Below are positions 1 through 6,812 of a DNA stretch of 24,029 bases, in pieces. Position 1 is the first letter of the stretch, and each line of letters opens with the position of its first letter. The DNA is taken from contig NW_008705562.1 of assembly GCF_000186865.1 (NCBI RefSeq), forward strand, positions 1,420,101 to 1,444,129, written 5' to 3'. The notes beneath the pieces were generated by a model that had not been told where the DNA came from, made no database searches, and worked only from the letters and a program-made list of their open reading frames with translations. A program made the position numbers and the translations under genes. The stretch comes from Aureococcus anophagefferens. Lineage: Eukaryota > Sar > Pelagophyceae > Pelagomonadales > Pelagomonadaceae.

Positions 1-355
1 CCGCCGCGGCGCCGCGTCCGCGGCGCGCGCCGCCGCCGCCGCGTCCGAGGACCGCGAGGCGCGCCGCGCGTCGCGCCGCGGCCCGGCCGCCGCCGCCAAC
101 GGCCGGTCGCCCGCGCCCGTGGCGGCGACGGTCCTCCCCGCGTCGCCCGAGGGCGCGCCCGCGCCGGCCTTCATCCGCGCGCTCTTCGAGTCGGCCCGCG
201 CGGGCGGCCTCGGCGAGCCCACCGTCATCCGCGTGAACCGCGACGACCTCGAGCAGGGCGGCATGCCCTTCCCCTTCCCCATCTCGATGATCGTCAGCCG
301 CCACGCGGCGACGCCCCCGCCGGACGGCGACGCCGGCACCGGCGACGACGCCTAG
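1..355 (+). CDS. 3' end of an unrecognised gene (5' truncated by window)
   Basis: The frame that starts at base 2 is open to the TAG at 353-355, so about 117 C-terminal residues of a larger protein are present. The first ~40 residues are Ala/Arg-rich and low in complexity. The last ~60 look like ordinary folded protein, with an acidic/aromatic stretch (FIRALFESARAGGLGEP) followed by VIRVNRDDLEQGG and a short proline/aspartate tail. There is no convincing start codon inside the window; the GTG at 119 is only the edge of an ORF call. I do not recognise the family. Codon use (strong GC3) matches the surrounding genes, which supports coding. An exon boundary inside this stretch cannot be excluded. 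Confidence 0.5.
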   Translation, partial: RRGAASAARAAAAASEDREARRASRRGPAAAANGRSPAPVAATVLPASPEGAPAPAFIRALFESARAGGLGEPTVIRVNRDDLEQGGMPFPFPISMIVSRHAATPPPDGDAGTGDDA

Positions 356-560
356 CCGCCCGACGCAGACGCGACGCGCCGCCGCCGCCGCCGACGCCCC
401 GACGCCCCTTCGCCACATCTCGCGCGCCCCCGAGGCCGACCCGAGCCCCTCGCTCGTTCGCCGACCGCCCACTCCCCGAGCCCAGCTGTATACTTCCCCC
501 TTTTTAGAGCTCCGCCGGGACCCGTGCGCGCGCAGCGACCGTGCCGGAGGCGTCCGCAGG
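356..560. other. intergenic region, 3' flank of the first gene
   Basis: About 205 bp between the stop of the first gene and the left target-site duplication of the retroelement fragment. It is GC-rich with (GCC)n-like runs near 380. A lone AT-rich patch around 487-508 (tgtatacttccccctttttag) is the only non-GC stretch. I see no RNA gene or ORF worth calling. The patch could be a polyadenylation-region or promoter element, but nothing in the sequence decides this. Confidence 0.3.
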
Positions 561-575
561 CGGGCAGCAAAAGCG
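561..575. repeat. left target-site duplication (15 bp)
   Basis: CGGGCAGCAAAAGCG at 561-575 is identical to 1369-1383. The copies sit immediately outside a retroelement-derived segment, as expected for a target-site duplication made on insertion of a non-LTR element. The bases further out differ on the two sides, so the identity ends at the duplication. Confidence 0.7.
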
Positions 576-1368
576 AGAAGCTTATCCAGGGGGGTTCGTG
601 GGGTACCTTGGCGAGCCGAGCCAGGTGGCGGCCGGAGGCCGCCCCCTAGCCGTCGCAGCGGAGGTTGGTCGTGAGGGTGGCGAGGGCGGCGCGGTCCGCG
701 AGGCGGCGCGCGTCGTCTTCGAGTCGGTGGGAGAGGGCGCGGGCCTTGGACGTCCAGGTGCCGTCGACGAACTTGAGGCCGGAGATCAGGTAGCGCGCGC
801 GGTACTTCGCGGCGGTGGTGCCCCACTCGCGGTGGAGCTCGTTGCTGAGCAGGGCTTTCGCCTGGTCGGGGCACGCGCAGCCCATGGAGATCCAACGCGA
901 CTCGGAGAGCGCGGTCGCGACGTCCGCGAGCAGGGACGAGACGTCCTTGGAGGCCTCGGAAAACTGGCCGAAGACGAGGCCGACGCAGCCGCCGAGGGAG
1001 CTCAGCGCGCGGAGCATCGGGCCGTCGGAGACGCCGTTGATCTCAACGTCGATCTGCTTCGCGTGCGCCTTGTATTCGTTGTCGACGTAGGACGCCCGCT
1101 TGTCCACGGGCGACGCGCCTCTCCGCGCGGACGCCGCGGTGGAGTAGTAGTTCGAGTCGGCGGCGGACCAGGCAAGCGTTTTCACGTCGAAGATGCGGCG
1201 GACCTTGTCGAGGGGCTCGACGGCGAGGTCCGGCGTCACGTTCTTGACGCGCCGTTCGACGTTGGAGAAGGGCACGAGCGCCGCGCGGTTGACGCCCGCG
1301 CCGTCGCCGGCGGTGGCGTCACGCGCGTCGCCGAGCATGACGGCCGCGTCGCGCTCCGAAGCCAGCCG
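576..1368 (-). mobile_element. 5'-truncated non-LTR-retrotransposon-like insertion
   Basis: A 793-bp segment lies between two perfect 15-bp direct repeats (561-575 and 1369-1383). On the minus strand it holds one open frame that begins without a start codon right at the right-hand duplication and stops with TAG at 648-646. About 70 bp of 3' untranslated sequence follow, up to the left duplication. This is the classic result of target-primed reverse transcription with 5' truncation: only the last part of the element's ORF plus its 3' UTR was copied. No poly-A tail is visible; the 3' end reads ...CCTGGATAAGCTTCT. There are no long terminal repeats. The class assignment is inference from structure plus the look of the encoded protein, because no reverse-transcriptase core is present in the fragment. 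Confidence 0.6.
646..1368 (-). pseudogene. C-terminal fragment of a retroelement ORF, nuclease-like domain
   Basis: The open frame runs from the element boundary at 1368 to TAG at 648-646, about 240 residues with no stop. The first ATG is internal (1338). The protein begins RLASERDAAVMLGDARDA. It continues with KVRRIFDVKTLAW about 70 residues in, a Tyr-Tyr pair, VDNEYKAHAKQID, then the glycine-rich GGCVGLVFGQFSEASKDV and a C-terminal helical region. The hydrophobic-Asp-Val-Lys motif followed by a Glu-Tyr-x-x-x-Ala-x-x-x-Asp helix resembles the catalytic core of PD-(D/E)xK nucleases, which occur as endonuclease domains in some non-LTR elements. That function is inference. With no 5' part and no promoter it is most likely a dead fragment, although its frame is intact, which suggests recent insertion. 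Confidence 0.5.
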
Positions 1369-1383
1369 CGGGCAGCAAAAGCG
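1369..1383. repeat. right target-site duplication (15 bp)
   Basis: Second copy of CGGGCAGCAAAAGCG, identical to 561-575. Removing one copy plus 576-1368 would rejoin ...gtccgcagg and cgggagagcacg, the inferred empty site upstream of the fucosyltransferase-like gene. Confidence 0.7.
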
Positions 1384-1390
1384 CGGGAGA

Positions 1391-1426
1391 GCACGATGGT
1401 GAAAACATCGTGCGCACCATCGATGC
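1391..1426. promoter_or_regulatory. overlapping alternative hairpins upstream of the fucosyltransferase-like gene
   Basis: GCACGATG (1391-1398) is the perfect inverted repeat of CATCGTGC (1406-1413), with a 7-nt loop. CGATGGTG (1394-1401) is the perfect inverted repeat of CACCATCG (1415-1422), with a 13-nt loop. The two stems share bases and exclude each other. They lie 52-87 bp before the ATG at 1478, so they may be in the 5' UTR or promoter of that gene. A regulatory role is inference; they could also be tandem inverted binding sites. Confidence 0.35.
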
Positions 1427-1477
1427 GCCGCGCCTGCGCATCGAGACGCGTCGACGACCGCTCCTAGCGCCGCAGCG

Positions 1478-2779
1478 ATGCGGCGCGCGGCGCTCGCCGT
1501 CGTCGCGCTCCGCGCCGCCGCGCAGCCCTTCGCGCCGGAGCTGTCGCACCGCTACCTGCCGCGAACGCTCAACGCGAGCGCCGCGCGCCCCGCGGCCGAC
1601 GCGGCGGCGCGCCTCGACGCGCTCGTGGCCGCCTCCGGCGGCCTCGGCTGCCGGTCGCCGCTCGCGGGCCACAGGCGGTCCGGCTTCGGGTCCTACCTCC
1701 GGATCCTCTGCCACGAGGCCGAGCTGTCGCTCCTGCGGGGCCGCGTGCCCGAGCCGCTGCTCCAGCACGAGCTCCTCGCCGCCGGCGGCGGCCGCGTCGA
1801 GAGCGGCGGCGCCGCCTGCGGCCGCCGCGAGCTGAGCGGCTGCGTCGTCGAGAGCCGCTTCGCGGCGGCGGCCGCCGGCAAGCCGCCGTGCGCGCCTCCG
1901 CGGCGCGGCCGCAAGCCGCCGAGCGAGCTCGGCCGCGCGGCGCGGGGCGCGCGGGCCGCCGTCGACGCCTGGCGGGCCTGGGCCGCGGCGCACGAGTTCT
2001 GGAGCAGCGCGGCGCTCTTCGCGGGGCTGCTCCGGCCCCGGCCCGCGCTCGCGCGCGCCGTCGCGGCCGCGCGCGCCGCGGCGGGCCTCGGCGGCGCGCC
2101 GCGGCCCTGGATCGGCGCCCACGTGCGCCGCGGCGACTCCTGCCGCGAGGGCGCCTACATGGGCCGCACGTGCAGCGACGGCGCGGCCTACGCGCGCGAG
2201 GCCTGCGGCCTCGGCGCGCGCTACGGCTTCGGCACGCTCGTCGTCGCCACGGACAGCGACGCGGCCCTCGCGGAGCTCCGGGCCGCGCTGCCGGCCTGCG
2301 GCTGGCCCGCGTCGGCGCCCGTCGTCGCGACGCCGGCCGCGGCGCGCGGGGGAAGGCAGGACGGCGACAAGGCGGACGCGCGCATCGAGGACCTCATGGC
2401 CGCGGGCGTCGTCGACGCGGCGGAGGAGTTCGCCGCCGTCCTCGTCGACGTGACCGTGCTGAGCGACTGCGACGCCTTCGTCGGCAAGTTCACGTCGAAC
2501 CTGGACCGCCTCGCCTACGCGCTCCTCGTCTTCCGGCGCCAAACGCTCGCGCCCTACGCGAGCCTCGACACGGCCTGGAGCAAGGACACGCCCGCGCTCT
2601 ACGACCCGGCGGTCCACGGCCCGCTCCAGGCGACCCTCGCCGCCGCGGAGCACAAGAGCCGGCTCCGCAACGCGACGCGGAAGAAGCTCCAGGTCGCCGA
2701 CTGCGCGACGCCCCGGGCGACGCCGGGCTGGTCCGACGCGCCCCGGAGCCGGTGGTGGTGCCCCGCTACTACTTCTTAG
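1478..2779 (+). CDS. fucosyltransferase-like glycosyltransferase (GT23/FUT8-like fold)
   Basis: 433 residues, intronless as seen. The ATG at 1478 is the first in frame and gives a short hydrophobic, signal-like N-terminus (MRRAALAVVALRAAAQPFA), so the product probably enters the secretory pathway. Signatures of GDP-fucose-dependent transferases are visible. WIGAHVRRGDSC at about residues 211-222 has the HxRRxD arginine/aspartate motif that contacts the donor phosphate. TLVVATDSDAAL at about 252 and LSDCDAFVGKFTSNLDRLAY at about 327-346 match the later conserved blocks of the alpha-1,6/O-fucosyltransferase superfamily. Cysteines typical of lumenal enzymes are present. The expected role is transfer of fucose to glycans or protein in the Golgi or ER; the acceptor cannot be told. 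Its last codons overlap the convergent ankyrin gene by 11 bp. The TAG is at 2777-2779. Confidence 0.75.
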   Translation: MRRAALAVVALRAAAQPFAPELSHRYLPRTLNASAARPAADAAARLDALVAASGGLGCRSPLAGHRRSGFGSYLRILCHEAELSLLRGRVPEPLLQHELLAAGGGRVESGGAACGRRELSGCVVESRFAAAAAGKPPCAPPRRGRKPPSELGRAARGARAAVDAWRAWAAAHEFWSSAALFAGLLRPRPALARAVAAARAAAGLGGAPRPWIGAHVRRGDSCREGAYMGRTCSDGAAYAREACGLGARYGFGTLVVATDSDAALAELRAALPACGWPASAPVVATPAAARGGRQDGDKADARIEDLMAAGVVDAAEEFAAVLVDVTVLSDCDAFVGKFTSNLDRLAYALLVFRRQTLAPYASLDTAWSKDTPALYDPAVHGPLQATLAAAEHKSRLRNATRKKLQVADCATPRATPGWSDAPRSRWWCPATTS

Positions 2780-3933
2780 ATCCCGCCTTCGTCTTGCGGA
2801 GCCGCTGGTAGCGGTCGTGCATGGCGCGGACGAGGAGGGCCTGCATCTCGAGGAGCGCGGCTTTGGCGGCATTCGGCTTGTCATTCTCGTAGGTTTCCAA
2901 CTCAGCTTCTTCAAGAAGATCGCCTCCCATGGCCTCGTCGAATCTCTCCAGGTATCGATTGTAAAGCTGGGCGTCGATATCGCCTAGCGACGATGTCAAA
3001 GAATCCATCGCCGTCTTGCCGTTGAACGACGCGAAAGGGTCCGCGCCAGCTTTGAGGAGTAGTTCCAGCATCTTTGCATCAGCTCCGGTATGGAAGTCAT
3101 TGTTTTTGCACAAAAGTTCGAGGGGGCTCGGATGCCCGAAGTTCGGATCGGCCCCGAGTTCCAGGTAAGCCCGCGCCATGCCAAAATTGCGCTGTCGCAT
3201 GCAGATTCCGAGAGCTGAGTATGTCCTCAGAGGGCTCAACACGTTCAGCCTCATGCCTTGCTGCACGAGTTCGCGCACGAATGGCCGACACGGGACATCG
3301 TCACGAAAAGCGAAGGAGACGGCGACGGGGTCCATATACTCGGACTGGAGGTTGGGATCAAAGGTAGCATCGACGAACGGACGGATACTGTCAACAGGAA
3401 GGCCCCACTCAAGACCAATCCGAACCGCCGCGTTGATCGGCAGCGCCGAGAGGACGCGAAGCGCGGCGTTTTGGACCTTCTGCCTCGCCGGCTCCGGGGA
3501 TTCCGTCATCTTCTGATAGATCCCGTCGAAGTAGAAGTCCTCGAGCTCTGGTAACAATCCGGCCTGGACTGCCCGCGCGAGGGACCGCAGACTTCCGACG
3601 AGCTGATCGGTGACGAGGTCACTTTCGGTCGGGGTAATTTGCACATCTCGCCACATTCGCACGCTGCTGCATGCGATCGCCAAGAATCTAGCGCAGTCGT
3701 CGCCTCGGCACTGCACATCAAGGCGCTGGAGGCCCTTGAGCCGCCGCACGAAGAGGTGAGGGTTGCGCAGGACGCTTCGTGATCCGCGCGCACGAGATGA
3801 GCGGAACTGCGTCGTAGAAGGCGTGACAGACAGCGCTAGATTTCAGTGACCGACGGAGCTCCAAGTATTCCAGAACTCGCGCCGTCAGCGCCGGGGTGGA
3901 AAACACGCTTGAATAGGCCGACCCGCGGCTCAT
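2769..3933 (-). CDS. F-box-like/ankyrin repeat protein, interrupted by a +1 frameshift
   Basis: Two overlapping minus-strand frames form one coherent protein. From the ATG at 3933 the first frame gives MSRGSAYSSVFSTPALTARV... with an F-box-like helix pair (PALTARVLEYLELRRSLKSSAVCHAFYDAV). The second frame (open from 3842, TAG at 2771-2769) continues SVLRNPHLFVRRLKGLQRLDV and about 325 residues more. The junction is near 3787 and needs one base to be skipped. No GT-AG pair long enough for an intron fits there. The middle contains ankyrin-like helix pairs (FGMARAYLELGADPNF, AKMLELLLKAGADPFASFNGKTAMD), and the C-terminus is charged and helical with an AGSKK tail. The likely role is as an F-box adaptor in ubiquitin ligation with an ankyrin substrate-binding part, which is inference. 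GC content is clearly lower than in the neighbours. Either a young pseudogene or a sequencing error. Confidence 0.6.
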
Positions 3934-3997
3934 CGTCTCCGGGCGCTTCGACCTCGGCAACAACCACTTCACGATCCTTAGGTTGCCCTTCCCCGCA

Positions 3998-5866
3998 TCA
4001 GTGGTGGAAGAGGCGGAGGCCCGTCATGGCCATCATCATGCCGTAGCCCTTGGCGGCGTCGATGACCTGGGCGTCCTGGACGGAGCCGCCGGCCTGGGCG
4101 ATGTACTTGACGCCGAACTTGGCCGCGACGTCGATGTTGTCCGGGAAGGGGAAGAAGGCGTCGGAGGAGAGGGAGACGCCGTCGAGGGTCTTCAGGATCG
4201 CCGCCTTCTGCGCGGGCGTGAGCTCCGGCGGCGCGGCGCCGGACGCGAAGAGCGCGTCGAACGCGCCCTTCTCCTGCGGCGACTGGCCGTCGAGGCCGCC
4301 CTCGATGTACTTGACGCGCGCGTTGACGCGCTGCTGGCGCTTGAGGCCCGGCGCCAGCGGCAGGTCCAGGAGCGCGTCGGACTGGCGCAGGTACCAGGTC
4401 GTGACCTTCTTCGCCGCGAGTTTCACGCAGTCGACGCGCGACTGCTGGCCCGCGCCGACGCCGACGACGCCGCCGCCCTTGGCGAAGACGATGGAGTTGG
4501 ACTGCGTGTACTTGCAGGCGATGGAGGCGAGCACGAGGTCGCGCTGGGCGTCCGCGGGCATGGCGCCGCCGGAGACGGAGTCCGTCGCGACGTCCGCGAG
4601 CGTCACGGCGCGGTCGTTGCGCTTCTGCGAGAAGCCGACGCCGTAGACCTCGCGGTACTCCATGGCCGGCGCGACGTAGGCCGGGTCGACCTCGACGCAG
4701 ACGAACTTGCCGCCCTTCTTGGCGCTGAGGATGGCCAGCGCGTCGTCGTCGAAGCCCGGCGCGATGACGCCGTCGGACACCTCCTTCTTGAGCACCTCCG
4801 CCGTCTTGACGTCGACGACGTCGCTCAGCGCCACGAAGTCGCCGAAGCTGCAGAGCGGGTCCGCCTGGCGCGCGCGCACGTAGGCCGTGGCCAGCGGCGT
4901 GAGCTCGGCCGCCGCGTCGACCTCGTACGCGCGGCGCTCCACGGCCGTGAGCGGCACGCCGAGGCCCGCGCCCGCGGGCGACACGTGCTTGAAGGACGCC
5001 GCCGCCGGCAGGTCCAGGGCCTCGCGGCACTCGCGCACGAGCTGGTACGCGTTGAACGCGTCGAGCATGTTGATGTAGCCCGGCGCGCCCGACCGCACCG
5101 TGAAGGGCAGCGAGCCGCCCAGGGGCTTGTAGAGCGCCGCGGGCTTCTGGTGCGGGTTGCAGCCGTACTTGAGCGGCCGCGCCAGGGAGTAGCCCCGCGT
5201 CGCGACGGGCGCGGGGCCGTCCGCCTCGTCCGAAACCTGCCCCGCGAACCACGACGCGATCATGCCGTCGTACGCGGCCGAGTGACCGAAGGCCGCGGCG
5301 GCGAAGCGCTTGCGCAGCACATACGGCGTCGCGCCGCCCGAGGCGTCCATGGCCTCGGTCAACGCGCCGTACTGGTCCGGCGACGTCGCGATGGCGACGT
5401 AGGCGTGGTTCTTCGCCGACGACCGCAACATCGACGGCCCGCCGATGTCGACGTTCTCGACGCAGGTCGCGAAGTCCGAGCCCTTGGCGACCGTGGCCTC
5501 GAAGGCGTACAAGTTGAGCACGACGAGGTCGATGCCCTTGATGCCCGCCTCGGCGATGCTCGCCTCGTGCTCCGCGTTGCCGCGGACGTACATGATGCCG
5601 CCGTGGACCTTGGGGTGCAGCGTCTTCACGCGGCCGCCGAGCATCTCGGGGAAACCCGTGTAGTCCGCCACGTCCGTGACGGGGATGCCCGCGCCCCGGA
5701 GCGCCGCCGCCGTGCCGCCCGTAGACAGGAGCTCGACGCCGTGGCTCTGGAGCTTGAGGCCGAGCTCCACGAGGCCCGTCTTGTCGCTCACGCTGAGCAG
5801 CGCGCGACGGATCTTGATCACATCGAGGCTGTCGCCGCCGATCTTCGAGATCACGTGTGCAGACAT
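3998..5866 (-). CDS. ATIC: bifunctional AICAR transformylase/IMP cyclohydrolase (ATIC, PurH)
   Basis: 622 residues with a single open frame. The ATG at 5866 (MSAHVISKIGGDSLDV) is the right start because homology begins just after it (IKIRRALLSVSDKTGLVELG). The frame stays open further upstream but only as low-complexity shadow sequence opposite the zinc-finger gene. It catalyses the last two steps of de novo IMP synthesis: formylation of AICAR with 10-formyl-THF, then ring closure. The N-terminal cyclohydrolase domain has LLSTGGTAAAL and the FPEMLGGRVKTLHPKVHGG loop. The transformylase domain starts around residue 232 with LKYGCNPHQKPA, and contains the catalytic Lys-His of SFKHVSPAGAG (~290-300), SNSIVFAKGG (~456) and DAFFPFPDNID (~566). 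The length is slightly above the usual ~590 and the fold is of the eukaryotic/ATIC type. No transit peptide is evident, so cytosolic. The divergent partner is the ZC2HC gene. Confidence 0.97.
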   Translation of the reverse strand: MSAHVISKIGGDSLDVIKIRRALLSVSDKTGLVELGLKLQSHGVELLSTGGTAAALRGAGIPVTDVADYTGFPEMLGGRVKTLHPKVHGGIMYVRGNAEHEASIAEAGIKGIDLVVLNLYAFEATVAKGSDFATCVENVDIGGPSMLRSSAKNHAYVAIATSPDQYGALTEAMDASGGATPYVLRKRFAAAAFGHSAAYDGMIASWFAGQVSDEADGPAPVATRGYSLARPLKYGCNPHQKPAALYKPLGGSLPFTVRSGAPGYINMLDAFNAYQLVRECREALDLPAAASFKHVSPAGAGLGVPLTAVERRAYEVDAAAELTPLATAYVRARQADPLCSFGDFVALSDVVDVKTAEVLKKEVSDGVIAPGFDDDALAILSAKKGGKFVCVEVDPAYVAPAMEYREVYGVGFSQKRNDRAVTLADVATDSVSGGAMPADAQRDLVLASIACKYTQSNSIVFAKGGGVVGVGAGQQSRVDCVKLAAKKVTTWYLRQSDALLDLPLAPGLKRQQRVNARVKYIEGGLDGQSPQEKGAFDALFASGAAPPELTPAQKAAILKTLDGVSLSSDAFFPFPDNIDVAAKFGVKYIAQAGGSVQDAQVIDAAKGYGMMMAMTGLRLFHH

Positions 5867-6180
5867 GAGATCGCTTCCTGGCCCGCGAACACCGTCGCGT
5901 TCGCGGAGCAGCAAGAGGACTTGACAACGAGGCTGGCGCCAATGAGCAGTCGTGGCTCGATCGGCGAGGTCTGGTGGAGGTTTCAAATGCATTCGCCAAC
6001 GAGTGTAATTGCTGCTCGAGATTTGCGGGCCGGCGTCTGGCTGCGCCCGGAATTGCGTCTGTGAGGCTGCCCACCCGCAACCCAACGAGTGTCTTTGCCC
6101 ACGGTTGACGTCCAAGAGCCCCGGCGGCTGACTGCGCCCGGAATTGCGTCTGTGGGGCTGCCCACGCACAGCAAGCGACC
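5867..6180. promoter_or_regulatory. divergent promoter region shared by ATIC and the ZC2HC gene
   Basis: 314 bp between two head-to-head start codons, so both promoters must lie here or inside 5' UTRs. It is less GC-rich than the genes around it. It contains the duplicated block annotated separately (5996-6074 and 6082-6165). No TATA box is obvious. Confidence 0.5.
5996..6165. repeat. degenerate direct duplication in the divergent promoter
   Basis: Two pairs of direct repeats occur in the same order. CCAACGAGTGT is at 5996-6006 and 6082-6092. A 34-bp block starting CTGCGCCCGGAATTGCG is at 6041-6074 and 6132-6165, with a single mismatch (A versus G in the run after GTCTGTG). Offsets of 86 and 91 bp suggest one tandem duplication of an ~85-90 bp unit whose middle has diverged while two blocks stayed conserved. 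Conservation of only the blocks hints at protein-binding sites or core-promoter elements, one for each direction; that is inference. Confidence 0.7.
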
Positions 6181-6810
6181 ATGCCGGCCCCGTCGACGCG
6201 CATGTGCCACATCTGCGGCCGCCAGTTCGGCAAGAATTCCATCGACATCCACATCCCGCAGTGCCTGAAGAAATATGAGGCGGCCCAGGCCCAGTTGCCG
6301 CCGCACGAGCGCAAGCCCGCGCCCGCGGCGCCGCAGCTGCTCGGCGCCGGCGCCAGCGACCGGGCCTACAACGACGCGGCCTACGAGGCCCTGGAAGCGA
6401 ACATGGCCGAGTGCGAGTTCTGCGGGCGGACGTTCGCGCCGGACCGCCTCGCGATCCACAACCGGTCGTGCACGGCCGCGAACCCGGCGAAGCGGCGGCC
6501 GTCGTCGCGCACGGGCGTCGCGAGTCCGCCGGAGCCCCGGGTCGAGCCGACGCGGCCCGCGCAGCGGTCGCCCCCGCGGAAGCCACCGGCCAGGGCCGGC
6601 CGCGACGTGTCGCCGGAGGCGTCGGAGCCGCCGCCGCCGACGGAGCCGCCGCCGCCCGACTCGGCGCGGAGGGATGGGCGCGTCGACGCGGCGCGCGACG
6701 ACGCACAAATCGACGCCCTCGAGGCGCGCGCGGAGAAGCTCGAGGGCATCGTCGTCGCCGCGCTCAAGGAGCTCCGGGGGCTCCGCGCGGACCTCGCGGC
6801 GTTGCGATAG
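6181..6810 (+). CDS. ZC2HC-type zinc-finger protein with C-terminal coiled coil
   Basis: 209 residues; the ATG at 6181 is followed almost at once by the first finger. There are two C2HC fingers with identical spacing C-x2-C-x12-H-x3-C: CHICGRQFGKNSIDIHIPQC (about residues 9-28) and CEFCGRTFAPDRLAIHNRSC (about 78-97). Between them lies a short charged helix. Proline/arginine-rich disordered sequence follows (about 98-170), then a C-terminal heptad-like helix (IDALEARAEKLEGIVVAALKELRGLRADLAALR) likely to form a coiled coil. ZC2HC/ZNF474-type proteins are often associated with cilia or RNA, but the role here is unknown. The stop at 6808-6810 lies 2 bp from the stop of the convergent PhyH gene. 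It starts from the divergent promoter shared with ATIC. Confidence 0.85.
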   Translation: MPAPSTRMCHICGRQFGKNSIDIHIPQCLKKYEAAQAQLPPHERKPAPAAPQLLGAGASDRAYNDAAYEALEANMAECEFCGRTFAPDRLAIHNRSCTAANPAKRRPSSRTGVASPPEPRVEPTRPAQRSPPRKPPARAGRDVSPEASEPPPPTEPPPPDSARRDGRVDAARDDAQIDALEARAEKLEGIVVAALKELRGLRADLAALR

Positions 6811-6812
6811 TA

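Noticed and set aside
541..1467. A 308-residue plus-strand frame across the retroelement
   Set aside because: Antisense shadow of the minus-strand frame, which has the protein-like sequence and is bounded by the target-site duplication.
3983..6064. A 693-residue plus-strand open frame opposite ATIC, and the upstream extension of the ATIC frame to 6706
   Set aside because: Low-complexity Arg/Val/Asp composition with no motifs. ATIC homology starts right after the ATG at 5866.
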